The position numbers were made by a program, and so were the translations under genes. The notes below the pieces were generated by a model that saw only the letters and a list, made by a program, of their open reading frames with translations, searched no databases and was not told where the DNA came from. A stretch of 64,000 nucleotides of DNA, taken from Rivularia sp034931125. GTDB lineage: Bacteria; Cyanobacteriota; Cyanobacteriia; Cyanobacteriales; Nostocaceae. Every line of letters starts with the position of its first letter. The stretch's first letter is position 1. Where the stretch lies: contig NZ_JAYGHM010000002.1 of assembly GCF_034931125.1 (NCBI RefSeq), positions 62,001-126,000 on the forward strand, written 5' to 3'. This document shows positions 8,958 through 17,505 of the stretch, piece after piece.

Positions 8958-9308
8958 CTTACTTATTACTACTATCTTTGACTAAAAGCTTAAGTGGTAT
9001 TTACTTATTTAATTAGAAACTAAAACCTGAATATCCTTCTGCTTAAATTAACAAGAATTGTAAAAAATGATGGTTTCAACAGTAGATATAGTATAAATTC
9101 ATATCTGATTTCAGTTAGCTTAGGTATACAAACGTAGCAAATTGTTTTAACTTATAGATTATTTATTCGCACAAGCAAGTAAAACTTCCTAAAATTGCAG
9201 CTTATTAACATTAAAAAATATAGCAGTATCAGCTATAAATTGATACATAATAGATCTAACTCACACTGAACTTATGAGAAATATTCAGGAGCTATAAGCC
9301 TTAATACT
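8958..9308. other. AT-rich intergenic stretch between divergent genes
   Basis: Divergent upstream region of the recombinase and the GerMN lipoprotein. AT-rich, with no convincing ORF or strong inverted repeat. Promoters for both genes must lie here, but I cannot place them confidently. Confidence 0.4.
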
Positions 9309-9935
9309 ATGAACAAAATTATCCGTCAAAACAAAAAATATATATTCCCCTTAATGCTATCAGCAATCGCGATCGCGATCGGCAGTTGTGGTTCCAATCC
9401 CACATCTGATAACCCTGACAGTACAGAATCCCCCATAGCAAGCAGTCCATTACCCACCCCTAGCAGCGAAATCCAGACCCCCCAAATTGAAATTACTACT
9501 ACCCCAACCCCAACCGTAAAAACAGCACCGCTTGGGACGCAAACACCCCCATCAGAAACCCCCAGTCAAAATAAAACCGCAAGCTCTAAAAATGTAGATA
9601 TTACCCTATACACAAGCGACTCACAATGTCAAGAACTAGTGCCTAAAAAAGTATCCGTATCGGTAGACGAACCAGTAAAAGATGCAGTAGGTAGAATTAT
9701 TACAGAAAAAGATACCGGAGACTTCAACATCTCCAACTATCGAGTTAACGTTAACAACGGAATTGCTACAGTAGATTTACGTCTATCACCCAACTCCCCA
9801 CGACAGTTAACCTCACTTTCAAGTTGCGAACAATTTGCTTTATTTGGAAGTCTTCGTAAAACTCTAACAAGTAACCCCAAATGGAATATTAAAGACGTTC
9901 GCTTTACCGAAGCTGGTCAAGAAATCGTTTTATAA
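9309..9935 (+). CDS. GerMN-domain lipoprotein
   Basis: A 208-residue predicted lipoprotein: a basic N-terminus and hydrophobic signal segment (residues about 11-26) ending in a lipobox AIGSC with Cys27. A low-complexity Pro/Thr/Ser linker (about 28-95) follows, then a GerMN domain (about 96-205) including VDITLYT and the NGIATVDLR strand. GerMN domains are known from spore germination proteins and from envelope lipoproteins of non-sporulating bacteria, and they are thought to bind ligands or cell-wall components. The HIP1-like sequence GCGATCGCGATCG encodes part of the signal peptide. It is a single gene with an inverted repeat just past its stop. Confidence 0.85.
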   Translation: MNKIIRQNKKYIFPLMLSAIAIAIGSCGSNPTSDNPDSTESPIASSPLPTPSSEIQTPQIEITTTPTPTVKTAPLGTQTPPSETPSQNKTASSKNVDITLYTSDSQCQELVPKKVSVSVDEPVKDAVGRIITEKDTGDFNISNYRVNVNNGIATVDLRLSPNSPRQLTSLSSCEQFALFGSLRKTLTSNPKWNIKDVRFTEAGQEIVL

Positions 9936-9943
9936 TTTAGTAG

Positions 9944-10007
9944 GGTGCGTGATGCTTAAATAAATATTTAACACGTTCATAATATTTATAGCGTCATGCA
10001 CCGTTTT
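9944..10007 (+). repeat. inverted repeat, possible terminator of the GerMN gene
   Basis: GGTGCGTGATGC (9944-9955) pairs with GCGTCATGCACC (9991-10002), 10 of 12, followed by GTTTTT. Same arm family as 7258-7352. It could serve as a terminator for the lipoprotein gene, though its loop is long. Confidence 0.55.
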
Positions 10008-10190
10008 TAACTAATAAGTAATACAGAAGATTTTCAAAAATTCGATATTTTGAGTAAGTGAAAATTAACCACAAAGCACTAATAATATAATCAGTGCATT
10101 AAACCTATTTAAATACTCCGTTAAATCAATATATAGTCTTACGTATAACAAACCCTACAAGAATTTATTATTTCTAACTTTTATTAATTT

Positions 10191-10448
10191 CTAACTCTTT
10201 TGTGCAAGCCACTTTTCCACCAATTCAGCCATAATATCACTCATTTGACGCTCATCAGCAGCAGCAGCCAACTTCAAATTACGATGCAATTTTTTCGGTA
10301 AATAAACAGTAGTACGAACATAACCAGGGTCAGTACTTTTACTTTTAAAAGTAACCTTTTCCTCATCTAATTGCGGCTGATCTCTTGTTTGACGAGAACG
10401 AGCAGCATCAATTAATTCATCAAAACGACTACTTTTCTTCTTATTCAA
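10191..10448 (-). CDS. ribbon-helix-helix partition-type protein
   Basis: An 85-residue basic protein. The N-terminal half is charged and probably disordered; the C-terminal half has a ribbon-helix-helix pattern: a beta strand YVRTTVYLP (about residues 44-52) followed by two helices (KKLHRNLKLAAAAD and QMSDIMAELVEKWLA). Such small proteins act as the centromere-binding or autorepressor partner of small ParA ATPases in plasmid partition. Its start overlaps the parA stop in an ATGA, so the pair is translationally coupled. The likely binding sites are the palindromes at 11086-11155, upstream of parA. The role is inferred from the fold and neighbour. Confidence 0.75.
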   Translation of the reverse strand: MNKKKSSRFDELIDAARSRQTRDQPQLDEEKVTFKSKSTDPGYVRTTVYLPKKLHRNLKLAAAADERQMSDIMAELVEKWLAQKS

Positions 10449-11035
10449 GATAAAATCTCCTTACCAACATCAGCATAACATCGCCATGCAACTTGCGCGT
10501 AAGGGTCATTCACAGCATTAACTGGTACTCCTTCTAAAGCTGCTCTTTGAAACACCGCAAGTCGCTTTATTACTGCTTTAAAAATAGGTAGTTTAGCATT
10601 TTTTAACGCCAACTTAACCTCTTTTCCTGACTTATTTGGACTTGGAGGAACAATAGTCAGCAAAATTCGATAATTAGCCTTTAATTTATCAAGTAATTCA
10701 ACCATCTGCATAGTAGCAGCTAAAGCAATAGCATCTGGGGTTGTCGGTACAATTACTAAATCGCATCCACAAGCAATACTTTTCAACTCCTTAAAACTTG
10801 GTTTAGTCGGAGTATCAATTACTATATGTTCGTACAAAGCAGCCAAAGTAATCCCATCATCCTCCGAGGCAACTTTAAAGGGTAAACTACCCCGATTAGA
10901 CCAGTCTAATGCACTGCGGTTAAGGTCTCCGTCTACCAACAAAGTATCAGCCTTTGCTTGCAGGTATGTCGCAACGTGTAACGCAGTTACAGACTTACCT
11001 ACACCCCCTTTAAAAGCTGCCACAGTAATAATCAT
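10445..11035 (-). CDS. ParA-family ATPase
   Basis: A 196-residue ParA/Soj-type P-loop ATPase. The deviant Walker A motif AFKGGVGKSVTA is at about residues 7-18, with the signature Lys ahead of GG. Walker A' with LLVDGDLNRSA (about 37-47) and the Walker B-like strand HIVIDTPTK (about 70-78) are present. It lacks the long N-terminal DNA-binding domain of type Ia ParA and belongs to the short type Ib. Paired with the RHH gene it forms a plasmid-style partition module, here apparently chromosomal. It could derive from an integrated plasmid or serve another cargo. Confidence 0.85.
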   Translation of the reverse strand: MIITVAAFKGGVGKSVTALHVATYLQAKADTLLVDGDLNRSALDWSNRGSLPFKVASEDDGITLAALYEHIVIDTPTKPSFKELKSIACGCDLVIVPTTPDAIALAATMQMVELLDKLKANYRILLTIVPPSPNKSGKEVKLALKNAKLPIFKAVIKRLAVFQRAALEGVPVNAVNDPYAQVAWRCYADVGKEILS

Positions 11036-11085
11036 CTGTTCCCCTTTATAAAAACTTATACCTTAAAAATTTTACATCATACACT

Positions 11086-11155
11086 TAAATGTTTAGACAT
11101 CCAAACATCTTTTAAACATTTAGATGTTCAGCTTGTTAAACATTTGGATGTTTAA
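11086..11155. promoter_or_regulatory. palindrome cluster upstream of parA, candidate operator or centromere
   Basis: Three related inverted repeats lie in 70 bases just upstream of parA: ATGTTT/AAACAT arms at 11089-11108; TTAAACAT-TTAG-ATGTTCAG at 11112-11131; and a perfect TTAAACAT-TTGG-ATGTTTAA at 11136-11155. All share the AAACAT half-site. RHH proteins bind tandem short repeats of this kind as operator and centromere. The repeats are seen directly; binding is inferred. Confidence 0.6.
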
Positions 11156-11482
11156 CATACCAAATAAATAGTATGTGTACTAAATATGCACGATAAAACT
11201 ATATATAAAATATTTATACGCGAAGTAATGATCAAGAAAAATACCTTTAAAAAGTCAACGCAGCATACTCAAATCGAAGGTAAATCAGAAAAAAGAATAA
11301 GACTAAAAACCATAAAAAGAGTAGATAGACACGCTACCTAACATCAACTACAATCTGACTGATAGAAGTAATACTTATTGCATTATTAGCTATTGTATGC
11401 TATGAAAAAATTCTCTGTCATCTAGTTGATAGCAGCAGTATCCTATAGAGATAGGAACATATAAAAGTAAAAGGTAAAGAAT
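11156..11482. other. AT-rich intergenic stretch
   Basis: Sequence between the parA upstream repeats and the 40-residue ORF. A 37-codon basic frame beginning at ATG 11229 has no ribosome binding site and is not counted. Nothing else convincing. Confidence 0.4.
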
Positions 11483-11605
11483 ATGGATGTAAAGCTAATT
11501 CTAGTAGTACTAACAGTCGTTTTTACATTGTCATGTTTGATTTTTGGTACCAAGAATGGTTTTTATGATTCAGAAAACTATCACGGTAACGGTTCCGCAC
11601 ATTAA
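11483..11605 (+). CDS. small single-span membrane protein, 40 residues
   Basis: The frame begins ATG GAT GTA AAG, preceded by AAGG at a suitable distance, and ends TAA. The product starts MDVKLILVVL, has one hydrophobic segment (residues about 4-21) and a polar tail GTKNGFYDSENYHGNGSAH. Its size, single span and aromatic/Asn-rich tail resemble small thylakoid proteins of cyanobacteria, and I have an impression of similar sequences there, but I cannot assign a family. It precedes the metallo-hydrolase gene by about 90 bases, with a weak GGAGAG/CTCTCC hairpin between them. Confidence 0.6.
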   Translation: MDVKLILVVLTVVFTLSCLIFGTKNGFYDSENYHGNGSAH

Positions 11606-11693
11606 AAACGCGACGCTTATTTAAATAGTAGATGGAGAGGAATTTGATATTACTTTCTCTCCTCTTTCTGCAAAAATAATACGGGGGGAATAT

Positions 11694-13346
11694 ATGAGCG
11701 AAGGCTATTCAATAGCCTCTCTTGATGAAGGGGGAAGCCAAAGCGAATTAGAATGCTTTACTTATGGTGTCCATCAAGATGATGAAGGTATGTGTCTATT
11801 GGTGCGAATGGGACCCCATCGCATCATGCTGGACTGTGGGTTGGCAGATATTTCACCCTTAACAAAAGGGTTGAAAAAGTCCGCACGTCCGGAAAATACT
11901 CCCTTACCAGCCGACATCGTACTAATAACTCACGCTCATCCAGACCATGCAAGAGGATTGTTAGCATTACATCAAGCATTTCCCCTTATTCCAATTTATG
12001 CTAGCGTCGTCACCTGTAAATTACTACCGTTAAATTGGTTAGATCGAAAACCAGAAGAAACCTCTTCATTTTTTCAAGCATTAGAACTACGTACAGTCAT
12101 AGAGCTTAAAGAAAATCTCACAGTTGAATTTTTTCCTTGCGGACATTTACCCGGTGCAGTCGCAATTTTACTCACCTATACAACTACCCAACGTTCTTAT
12201 AAATTGCTGTATACGGGAGACTTTTTCCTATCCAACTCGCGGTTGGTAGAAGGCTTTCGCTTAGAAGAATTACGCGGAATCGAACTAGATGTTTTAATTG
12301 TAGAAGGAAGCTACGGTACCGCTCGTCATCCCCATCGTCGCAATCAAGAAAATCAACTAGCAGAAAGAATTAATCGCGCGATCGCAGAAGGTTCATCAGT
12401 GTTAATGCCTACGCCCCTTCTAGGTTTAGGTCAAGAATTACTCATGCTTCTCCGCAGTCATCATCACTTTACCGGCAGGGATATAGATATTTGGGTAGAT
12501 GGAAATATTGCTGCGGGATGTGACGCTTATTTAGAACTACTGCCTCATCTTCCCGCTTCAGTTCAGAATTTTGCCCGTCATCAACCGTTATTTTGGGATG
12601 AGCGAGTGCGTCCCCGCGTCCGTCGTTTAGAAGATTCCACAATAAGTAATCTTAATAATTCTCCCTGTATCATTCTTACCGACTCCAAAACCGATCTAAC
12701 AAAATATTACCGATCGCTGTCCCGTTCTTGGTTAATATTACAGCCAGAAAAAACCGACATTCGAGCAGAACATCATCCCGAATTAGGAACCGTAGAAAGC
12801 TACCTGTTAGCACAGCATAGCGATGGTCCGGGTACCACCCAATTAATTCACAACTTGCGACCCCAACACGTAGTTTTCGTCCACGGTTCACCCGCTTATC
12901 TAGCAGATTTAACGGGTTTAGAAGAATTGCAAAATCGCTATCACGTCCATTCTCCCGAAACTCAAACCTTAGTTCAACTTCCCATCGGGGACACATTTTT
13001 ACAACCAGCAGCCCCAGATACCAATTATGCAGGAGAACTTACTCAACTAGAAAAAGCAATCCTGATTACACTCACTGATAGTATTACCAAAGACCCCCGC
13101 TGGCAAGAATTCGCCGACACCGGCTTAATAGAAGTACGCTGGCAAGGAGAAGAACTTGTATTGCGGGGATTATCTCAAAGAGAACTACTCAACCAAAATA
13201 GCGATCGCAATATTTGGTCATCGTTAAATTGCTGCGGAACCTGTAAACATCAAAGGGGACAACGGTGTTGGAATCCCGCGTCCCCTTTGTATAACTTTAA
13301 AGTAACGCTAGTTGGTTACTGTCCAGCCTTTGAAAGTGAAGAATGA
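11694..13346 (+). CDS. metallo-beta-lactamase-fold hydrolase, beta-CASP-like, with C-terminal Cys motif
   Basis: A 550-residue protein. The metal-binding signature THAHPDHARG has His80, His82, Asp84 and His85. Later metal-ligand candidates are the His in FFPCGHLPGA and Asp in YTGDFFL. A beta-CASP-like middle region (about 210-400) contains VEGSYGTARHP and an Arg-rich stretch. This architecture resembles RNA-processing nucleases such as CPSF-73-like enzymes and RNase J, but the protein could have another substrate. The C-terminus (about residues 510-548) has CCGTC, a Cys in QRCWNP and one in GYCPAF, spaced like a small zinc or cluster site. Convergent with the next gene, 15 bases away. Confidence 0.85.
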   Translation: MSEGYSIASLDEGGSQSELECFTYGVHQDDEGMCLLVRMGPHRIMLDCGLADISPLTKGLKKSARPENTPLPADIVLITHAHPDHARGLLALHQAFPLIPIYASVVTCKLLPLNWLDRKPEETSSFFQALELRTVIELKENLTVEFFPCGHLPGAVAILLTYTTTQRSYKLLYTGDFFLSNSRLVEGFRLEELRGIELDVLIVEGSYGTARHPHRRNQENQLAERINRAIAEGSSVLMPTPLLGLGQELLMLLRSHHHFTGRDIDIWVDGNIAAGCDAYLELLPHLPASVQNFARHQPLFWDERVRPRVRRLEDSTISNLNNSPCIILTDSKTDLTKYYRSLSRSWLILQPEKTDIRAEHHPELGTVESYLLAQHSDGPGTTQLIHNLRPQHVVFVHGSPAYLADLTGLEELQNRYHVHSPETQTLVQLPIGDTFLQPAAPDTNYAGELTQLEKAILITLTDSITKDPRWQEFADTGLIEVRWQGEELVLRGLSQRELLNQNSDRNIWSSLNCCGTCKHQRGQRCWNPASPLYNFKVTLVGYCPAFESEE

Positions 13347-13361
13347 GTAACTAAAGACAGC

Positions 13362-13673
13362 TTACTCAGGATTAGAGTCAGTAGACGGATTGTGAATACG
13401 TTCAGCCTCCGGACAATCCTCAGTTAACAAAGGTTCAACATTACCTCGCGGAACCGAAGCAAGTTTTTGAGTTACAGCACCAATACTTTCCAGACGAACC
13501 ATCTCTTCCCAAGAACAAATTTCATCTTCCTCTTCAGTCTCATAGCGCAGGGTGACTAAATCTCCCTCGATATCTATAATGCGAGCTCGTTCAATCCAGC
13601 GTTGCTGGTCTCGCAAAAAAATACATATCTCCCGCGCATCACAGCATAGTTGATAAATCTTGCGGTGTAGCAT
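13362..13673 (-). CDS. conserved cyanobacterial hypothetical protein (DUF6679-like)
   Basis: A 103-residue acidic protein beginning MLHRKIYQLCCDAREICIFLRDQQRW. The first 70 residues look like a compact beta-rich domain (RARIIDIEGDLVTLRYETEEEDE), and the tail is Pro/Glu/Asn-rich and probably disordered. I recall it as a widely conserved cyanobacterial family without known function. Convergent with the metallo-hydrolase gene, with no room for a separate terminator between the two stops. Confidence 0.7.
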   Translation of the reverse strand: MLHRKIYQLCCDAREICIFLRDQQRWIERARIIDIEGDLVTLRYETEEEDEICSWEEMVRLESIGAVTQKLASVPRGNVEPLLTEDCPEAERIHNPSTDSNPE

Positions 13674-14179
13674 TAGTGCGCTTCTACCTTTTTCTCAACG
13701 TAATAAAATCTTTCAAAATTTGGGATTGACCCAATGAATAACCAGAATGACTATAGTGCGGTATTATAACCCAAATCGGCATGATTAACTGAATTTTGGG
13801 TTTAATAAGATTATTTGGCTCGCCGCACTAAAAAAATAAACTCACAATTAGTTATTCAAGGAATATTTGCTTCATAGAAATGAAATAGCTTGGAATTTTC
13901 ACCGACCAGATAAAATATCGCTGATAAGTCATTTCTATCATTATGAATTAAATGATACTCCAAAGCAAGTGAATATTGCGGTTGTCTAATTTGCCTACTT
14001 GTAATCATTGGCATTGCTGGGAGTAGGTGGTGCGGACTGCAATTAACCCACCTCTATGTTATGGATCTTAACTCAATATTCGCCGAGTTCACCTGCTTAT
14101 CGAACAATAACATTAACTTTTATTTATCAGATAATATTTTATAGCAGATTGTAGCTTGCTCTGGACATGATTATAATTA
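13674..14179. other. gene-free stretch with one long inverted repeat
   Basis: No convincing ORF. It contains the inverted repeat at 13754-13830; the remainder is AT-rich and unremarkable. Confidence 0.45.
13754..13830. repeat. inverted-repeat unit with TAGTGCGG ends
   Basis: TAGTGCGG (13754-13761) and CCGCACTA (13823-13830) are perfect reverse complements, with an inner ACCCAAA/TTTGGGT pair. An A-run follows. It could be a small MITE, or a structured RNA or terminator. Confidence 0.5.
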
Positions 14180-14386
14180 TTATTTTTGCGCGAGAAATTC
14201 CATAGAGATATTTGAAGAAGCTTCCCGCTTAACTAGACCTACACGAACAGCATCGCACAGTCGCTTTAATGCAGCCACATCTTCAGGCTGATATATTCTG
14301 GTAGCTAGCATCTGATGCAGCAACCCTTCGGACTCAACGCTTAAATATCCGGTTTGAAAAGCAGATTGAACAAGTGCGCGAATCAT
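14180..14386 (-). CDS. small conserved hypothetical protein
   Basis: A 68-residue helical protein beginning MIRALVQSAFQTGYLSVESEGLLHQML. The pattern suggests two or three amphipathic helices (ending EDVAALKRLCDAVRVGLVKRE). It has no membrane segment and no motif I recognise. Codon use is like that of its neighbours and the frame is clean, so I accept it as a gene. It stands alone, more than 290 bases from its neighbours on both sides. Confidence 0.6.
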   Translation of the reverse strand: MIRALVQSAFQTGYLSVESEGLLHQMLATRIYQPEDVAALKRLCDAVRVGLVKREASSNISMEFLAQK

Positions 14387-14682
14387 TATTAATTAAAGTT
14401 AGGTTAGCATTTCATCATCTATTATTCTGAAACAGCCACTAATCTTTTTAAGTGATTTTATTCATGAATTTTAGTGATTAAAGTCACAGCTACCTACTAA
14501 GCATAAATTTCGCTCCAAAACTCTCAAGTCTATCTATATCAGAATAAACACTACTATGAAAATTTGCATTTTAATAAAAAAATACTTGAGTTAAAGTTTT
14601 ATTGAATACTAAATATCTATTTGACGCTTAAATTTCAAGTATAATTTAAAATACTTTCTCGTGCGGAAGTACGTAGAATAAA
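14387..14682. other. AT-rich intergenic stretch
   Basis: No gene, repeat or clear hairpin seen between the small hypothetical gene and the Nif3-like gene. Confidence 0.4.
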
Positions 14683-15486
14683 TTACAAGAAAAATCGGCG
14701 AAAATCCTCATCTTTATCGCTTAAACATACAAAAGTTAGATTAAAAGTAGCGAACTTAAGCGCTAAAGCCTCGCAAGCAGGACGTTCGGTAGCGTAATGT
14801 CCAGCATCAACCAAAATAATTCCAGCGTCGCGGCTTTCTTGAAACTGATGAAACTTGCAGTCAGAAGTTAAATACACCTTCGCACCAGTTTTACTTACCG
14901 ACTGAATAAAACTAGCTCCGGAACCCCCTAAGACTGCCACTTTGTCAACAGACATTTCTAAATCCGCATTAGGAGAAAAAAGTAAATTAGGTGGTTTGAG
15001 TAAAGTTTGAATTTTTGTAAGTAGTTCCCGCAAAGTTAAGCTAGAGTTAAGACAACCAACACGTCCATATCCCAAACCCGGTTGAGTGTTTACTATCGGA
15101 GACACTTCTTTAAGATTTAAAAGTTGTGCTAGAACATCCGCAGTACCATCATTTACCTGGTCAAAATTAGTATGAGCGCTGTAGATACCAATATGATGAA
15201 TAAACGCTAAACGTACCATTTCCCCAATTGCATCACCAGTACGCAGCGACTTAGGGGGAGAAAAAATCAAAGGATGATGAGCAAAAATTAGATTAACCGG
15301 ATTACCCGCATTTTTTAAGTTGATAGCTTCCTGCATCACAGCCAAAGTAGGAGTTAAACATACCAAAACCCCAGCATCTTCGTTTAATACTCCCGGCTCC
15401 ACCTGCCAACCGCAATTATCCCATTTTTCTTGCCATGCAGGATTAGCCCATTTCTCAAACCAAGTAATTAAATCAGTAATTTTCAT
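14683..15486 (-). CDS. Nif3-like dinuclear metal-centre protein
   Basis: A 267-residue member of the NIF3/GTP-cyclohydrolase I type 2 family, a toroidal hexamer with a two-metal site. The N-terminal ITDLITWFEKWANPAWQEKWDNCGWQV and the metal motif FAHHPLIFSP (about residues 69-78) are characteristic, as are VYSAHTNFD-type sequence (IGIYSAHTNFDQV) and the C-terminal DAGHYATERP with further metal ligands (His and Glu). The biochemical role of the family is unsettled. The length is that of the short form, without the inserted PII-like domain. Confidence 0.9.
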   Translation of the reverse strand: MKITDLITWFEKWANPAWQEKWDNCGWQVEPGVLNEDAGVLVCLTPTLAVMQEAINLKNAGNPVNLIFAHHPLIFSPPKSLRTGDAIGEMVRLAFIHHIGIYSAHTNFDQVNDGTADVLAQLLNLKEVSPIVNTQPGLGYGRVGCLNSSLTLRELLTKIQTLLKPPNLLFSPNADLEMSVDKVAVLGGSGASFIQSVSKTGAKVYLTSDCKFHQFQESRDAGIILVDAGHYATERPACEALALKFATFNLTFVCLSDKDEDFRRFFL

Positions 15487-15755
15487 TCAAGTTTTAAAAA
15501 TTTGTTAAGTATTAATAATATAGGGAGTAGGGAGTGATCTATTACACCATTGTATTGGATAAAAAAATGGGTTTTTGATTCTTGATCGAACATTAATTAT
15601 TTGGTTCTTCAGTACATAGTATGTTAAATATCTGACTAAAAACTCTTCCATCCTTACTATATAAAGACAATTGGATTTATTTTTAAATCGATATAAAGCA
15701 ATAAATATTGCGTCTTATTACTACTCCCAATTACCAATTCCCCATTCCCAATTCC

Positions 15756-16172
15756 CTACTCCCCAGAAACATGAACAACTAACTCTCTATTATGATTCCG
15801 CTGACGATGCTCCCAAATATAAATTCCTTGCCAAGTTCCTAGTACCAAATGTCCGCGATTAATTGGAATATGTTCGGAAGTATGAGTAATCGCAGTACGG
15901 ATATGAGCAGGCATATCATCAGCACCTTCATCATCGTGAATGTATTTTGCCGACTCAGGGACTAGTTTAGCCATAAAATTAGCCAAATCTAATAATACAT
16001 TGGGATCGGCATTTTCTTGAATTAATAAACTAGCAGAAGTGTGACGTAAAAACAAAGTACAAAGTCCAGTTTCAACTTTCGATTCAGCAACTATTGCTTC
16101 AATCTGATGAGTAATATTGTACAAAGATTTACCAACTGTAGAAACTCGAAGTAATTTTTGATAGTGAGACAT
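15756..16172 (-). CDS. YjbQ/UPF0047 family protein
   Basis: A member of the YjbQ family, described as secondary thiamine-phosphate synthase-type enzymes from in vitro or complementation data; the cellular role is uncertain. The family motifs are CTLFLRHTSASLLIQENADPN-like sequence, HDDEGADDMPAHI and LGTWQGIYIWEHR. I chose the ATG at 16172 (MSHYQKLL) over that at 16202, because homologues begin close to this point and the upstream ten residues are unlike the family. About 138 residues from that start, the usual size. Confidence 0.88.
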   Translation of the reverse strand: MSHYQKLLRVSTVGKSLYNITHQIEAIVAESKVETGLCTLFLRHTSASLLIQENADPNVLLDLANFMAKLVPESAKYIHDDEGADDMPAHIRTAITHTSEHIPINRGHLVLGTWQGIYIWEHRQRNHNRELVVHVSGE

Positions 16173-16495
16173 CTTGCAGTATGTGATGATTTTATTTTTC
16201 AAGTAACTAGTGAATATACGTAAGTATAAATAGAGAAAGTAGCATTACCTAGGGGGAATTGCTGTTGTTTGCTCGAAACTCGGTAGTTAGACTAAGTAGC
16301 ATCTGAAAGAGTTGCTCTGCACAGTTTTGGAATTTCTAAGGTCATTAGGGACATCTTTTTTTCTCAACCAAATATTTTCAGGGTGCTATAATTTTCTTGT
16401 TCGAGACCGTATTTAAATATTATAGGAACTATTAGTGCTTGAAAATCGCCCAGAGAGTGTGATACTTCAAGGTAGTTTCTGTTGAAAAATTTATA
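16173..16495. other. divergent intergenic stretch
   Basis: Divergent upstream region shared by the YjbQ-like and diheme cytochrome genes. No convincing ORF or repeat. Confidence 0.4.
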
Positions 16496-17014
16496 ATGTC
16501 CAACTATATAAAACGTCGCGATCGCAAAAAGCTGAAGAAAAATCCCGCCGGTATCCTATTAGTAATTGTAATTTGGAGTTTAGCTATGGGTTGGCTTCTA
16601 GCCCTAGCCACCAACGTCCACGCAGCCGTTCCCGCTTCAGAAATCGGTACGGTTGATGTAATCCCCGCACAATACGAAATGGGGCAAAAGCTTTATTTAG
16701 AAAATTGTTCTAGCTGTCACATAGCCGTGCCACCATCCGTATTACCAACTCAAACCTGGAAAAATCTACTACAAGATGAGCAACATTACGGTGCAAGATT
16801 AAAACCTTTAGTAGACCCAACAAGAATGTTAGTGTGGCGCTACTTATCAACCTTCTCCCGTCCCCACAAACAAGAAGAAACAACACCTTATAGAGTCAAC
16901 AAATCGCGATTTTTCAACGCTTTACACCCCCAAGTAGAATTACAGCGTCCCGTACAGCTAGGAAGTTGCGTAAGTTGTCATCCAAGTGCTATAGAATACA
17001 ACTTCCGGCAGTAA
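16496..17014 (+). CDS. diheme c-type cytochrome
   Basis: A 172-residue exported or membrane-anchored cytochrome. A basic N-terminus (RRDRKKLKK) precedes a hydrophobic segment (about residues 18-44) that may be a signal peptide ending at HAA, or an anchor. Two heme-attachment motifs are present, CSSCH (71-75) and CVSCH (158-162), with candidate axial ligands including Met62 and several His. The wide spacing between motifs suggests two separate heme pockets, as in small cyanobacterial DHC-type proteins. An electron-transfer role in the thylakoid lumen or periplasm is inferred. A heptamer repeat tract and an assembly gap begin right after the stop. Confidence 0.85.
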   Translation: MSNYIKRRDRKKLKKNPAGILLVIVIWSLAMGWLLALATNVHAAVPASEIGTVDVIPAQYEMGQKLYLENCSSCHIAVPPSVLPTQTWKNLLQDEQHYGARLKPLVDPTRMLVWRYLSTFSRPHKQEETTPYRVNKSRFFNALHPQVELQRPVQLGSCVSCHPSAIEYNFRQ

Positions 17015-17017
17015 CAG

Positions 17018-17040
17018 GTTAAAGGTCAAAGGTCAAAGGT
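17018..17040. repeat. heptamer tandem repeat, GGTCAAA type
   Basis: Three near-identical units of the GGTTAAA/GGTCAAA heptamer lie between the cytochrome stop and the N-run at 17054. The same heptamer occurs at 38494-38520, 40511-40556 (complement) and 56213-56240. Confidence 0.85.
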
Positions 17041-17053
17041 AAGAATTTATAAC

Positions 17054-17214
17054 NNNNNNNNNNNNNNNNNNNNNNNNNNNNNNNNNNNNNNNNNNNNNNN
17101 NNNNNNNNNNNNNNNNNNNNNNNNNNNNNNNNNNNNNNNNNNNNNNNNNNNNNNNNNNNNNNNNNNNNNNNNNNNNNNNNNNNNNNNNNNNNNNNNNNNN
17201 NNNNNNNNNNNNNN
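17054..17214. other. assembly gap, 161 N
   Basis: A run of 161 undetermined bases, preceded by GGTCAAA heptamers. The gap most likely hides a collapsed tandem-repeat tract. Frames drawn across it are meaningless. Confidence 0.95.
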
Positions 17215-17505
17215 TGTCCCCCCTCTCCCCAAAACAAGACGGAAAACCAACCATCCCCGATCGGCGTTTACGGCGCGGCATTGAGGATGAAATGATACTA
17301 TATATTTTAGATAAATATAAGTTCTTTGTTAAAACCAACTATTTAGTAAGCTCGTTGGCTGGTATTGGTACTGTTTTTGAGTTAATTCTCTTGGAATGCA
17401 TCTTTGCCCAGCAAGTTTGCAGCTTATTAAAGGTAACTGTACTTATAATCATTGCCATCATCAATAAAATCTTTCTTCATTACGAACCGTTAAATTAAAG
17501 AAGCC

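Noticed and set aside
11229..11342. 37-codon basic frame upstream of the 40-residue membrane protein
   Set aside because: No ribosome binding site and Lys-rich composition explained by AT-rich DNA.
17292..17498. 68-codon frame between the first gap and secA
   Set aside because: Hydrophobic but low-complexity, no ribosome binding site, and next to the gap; it looks like chance AT-rich sequence upstream of secA.
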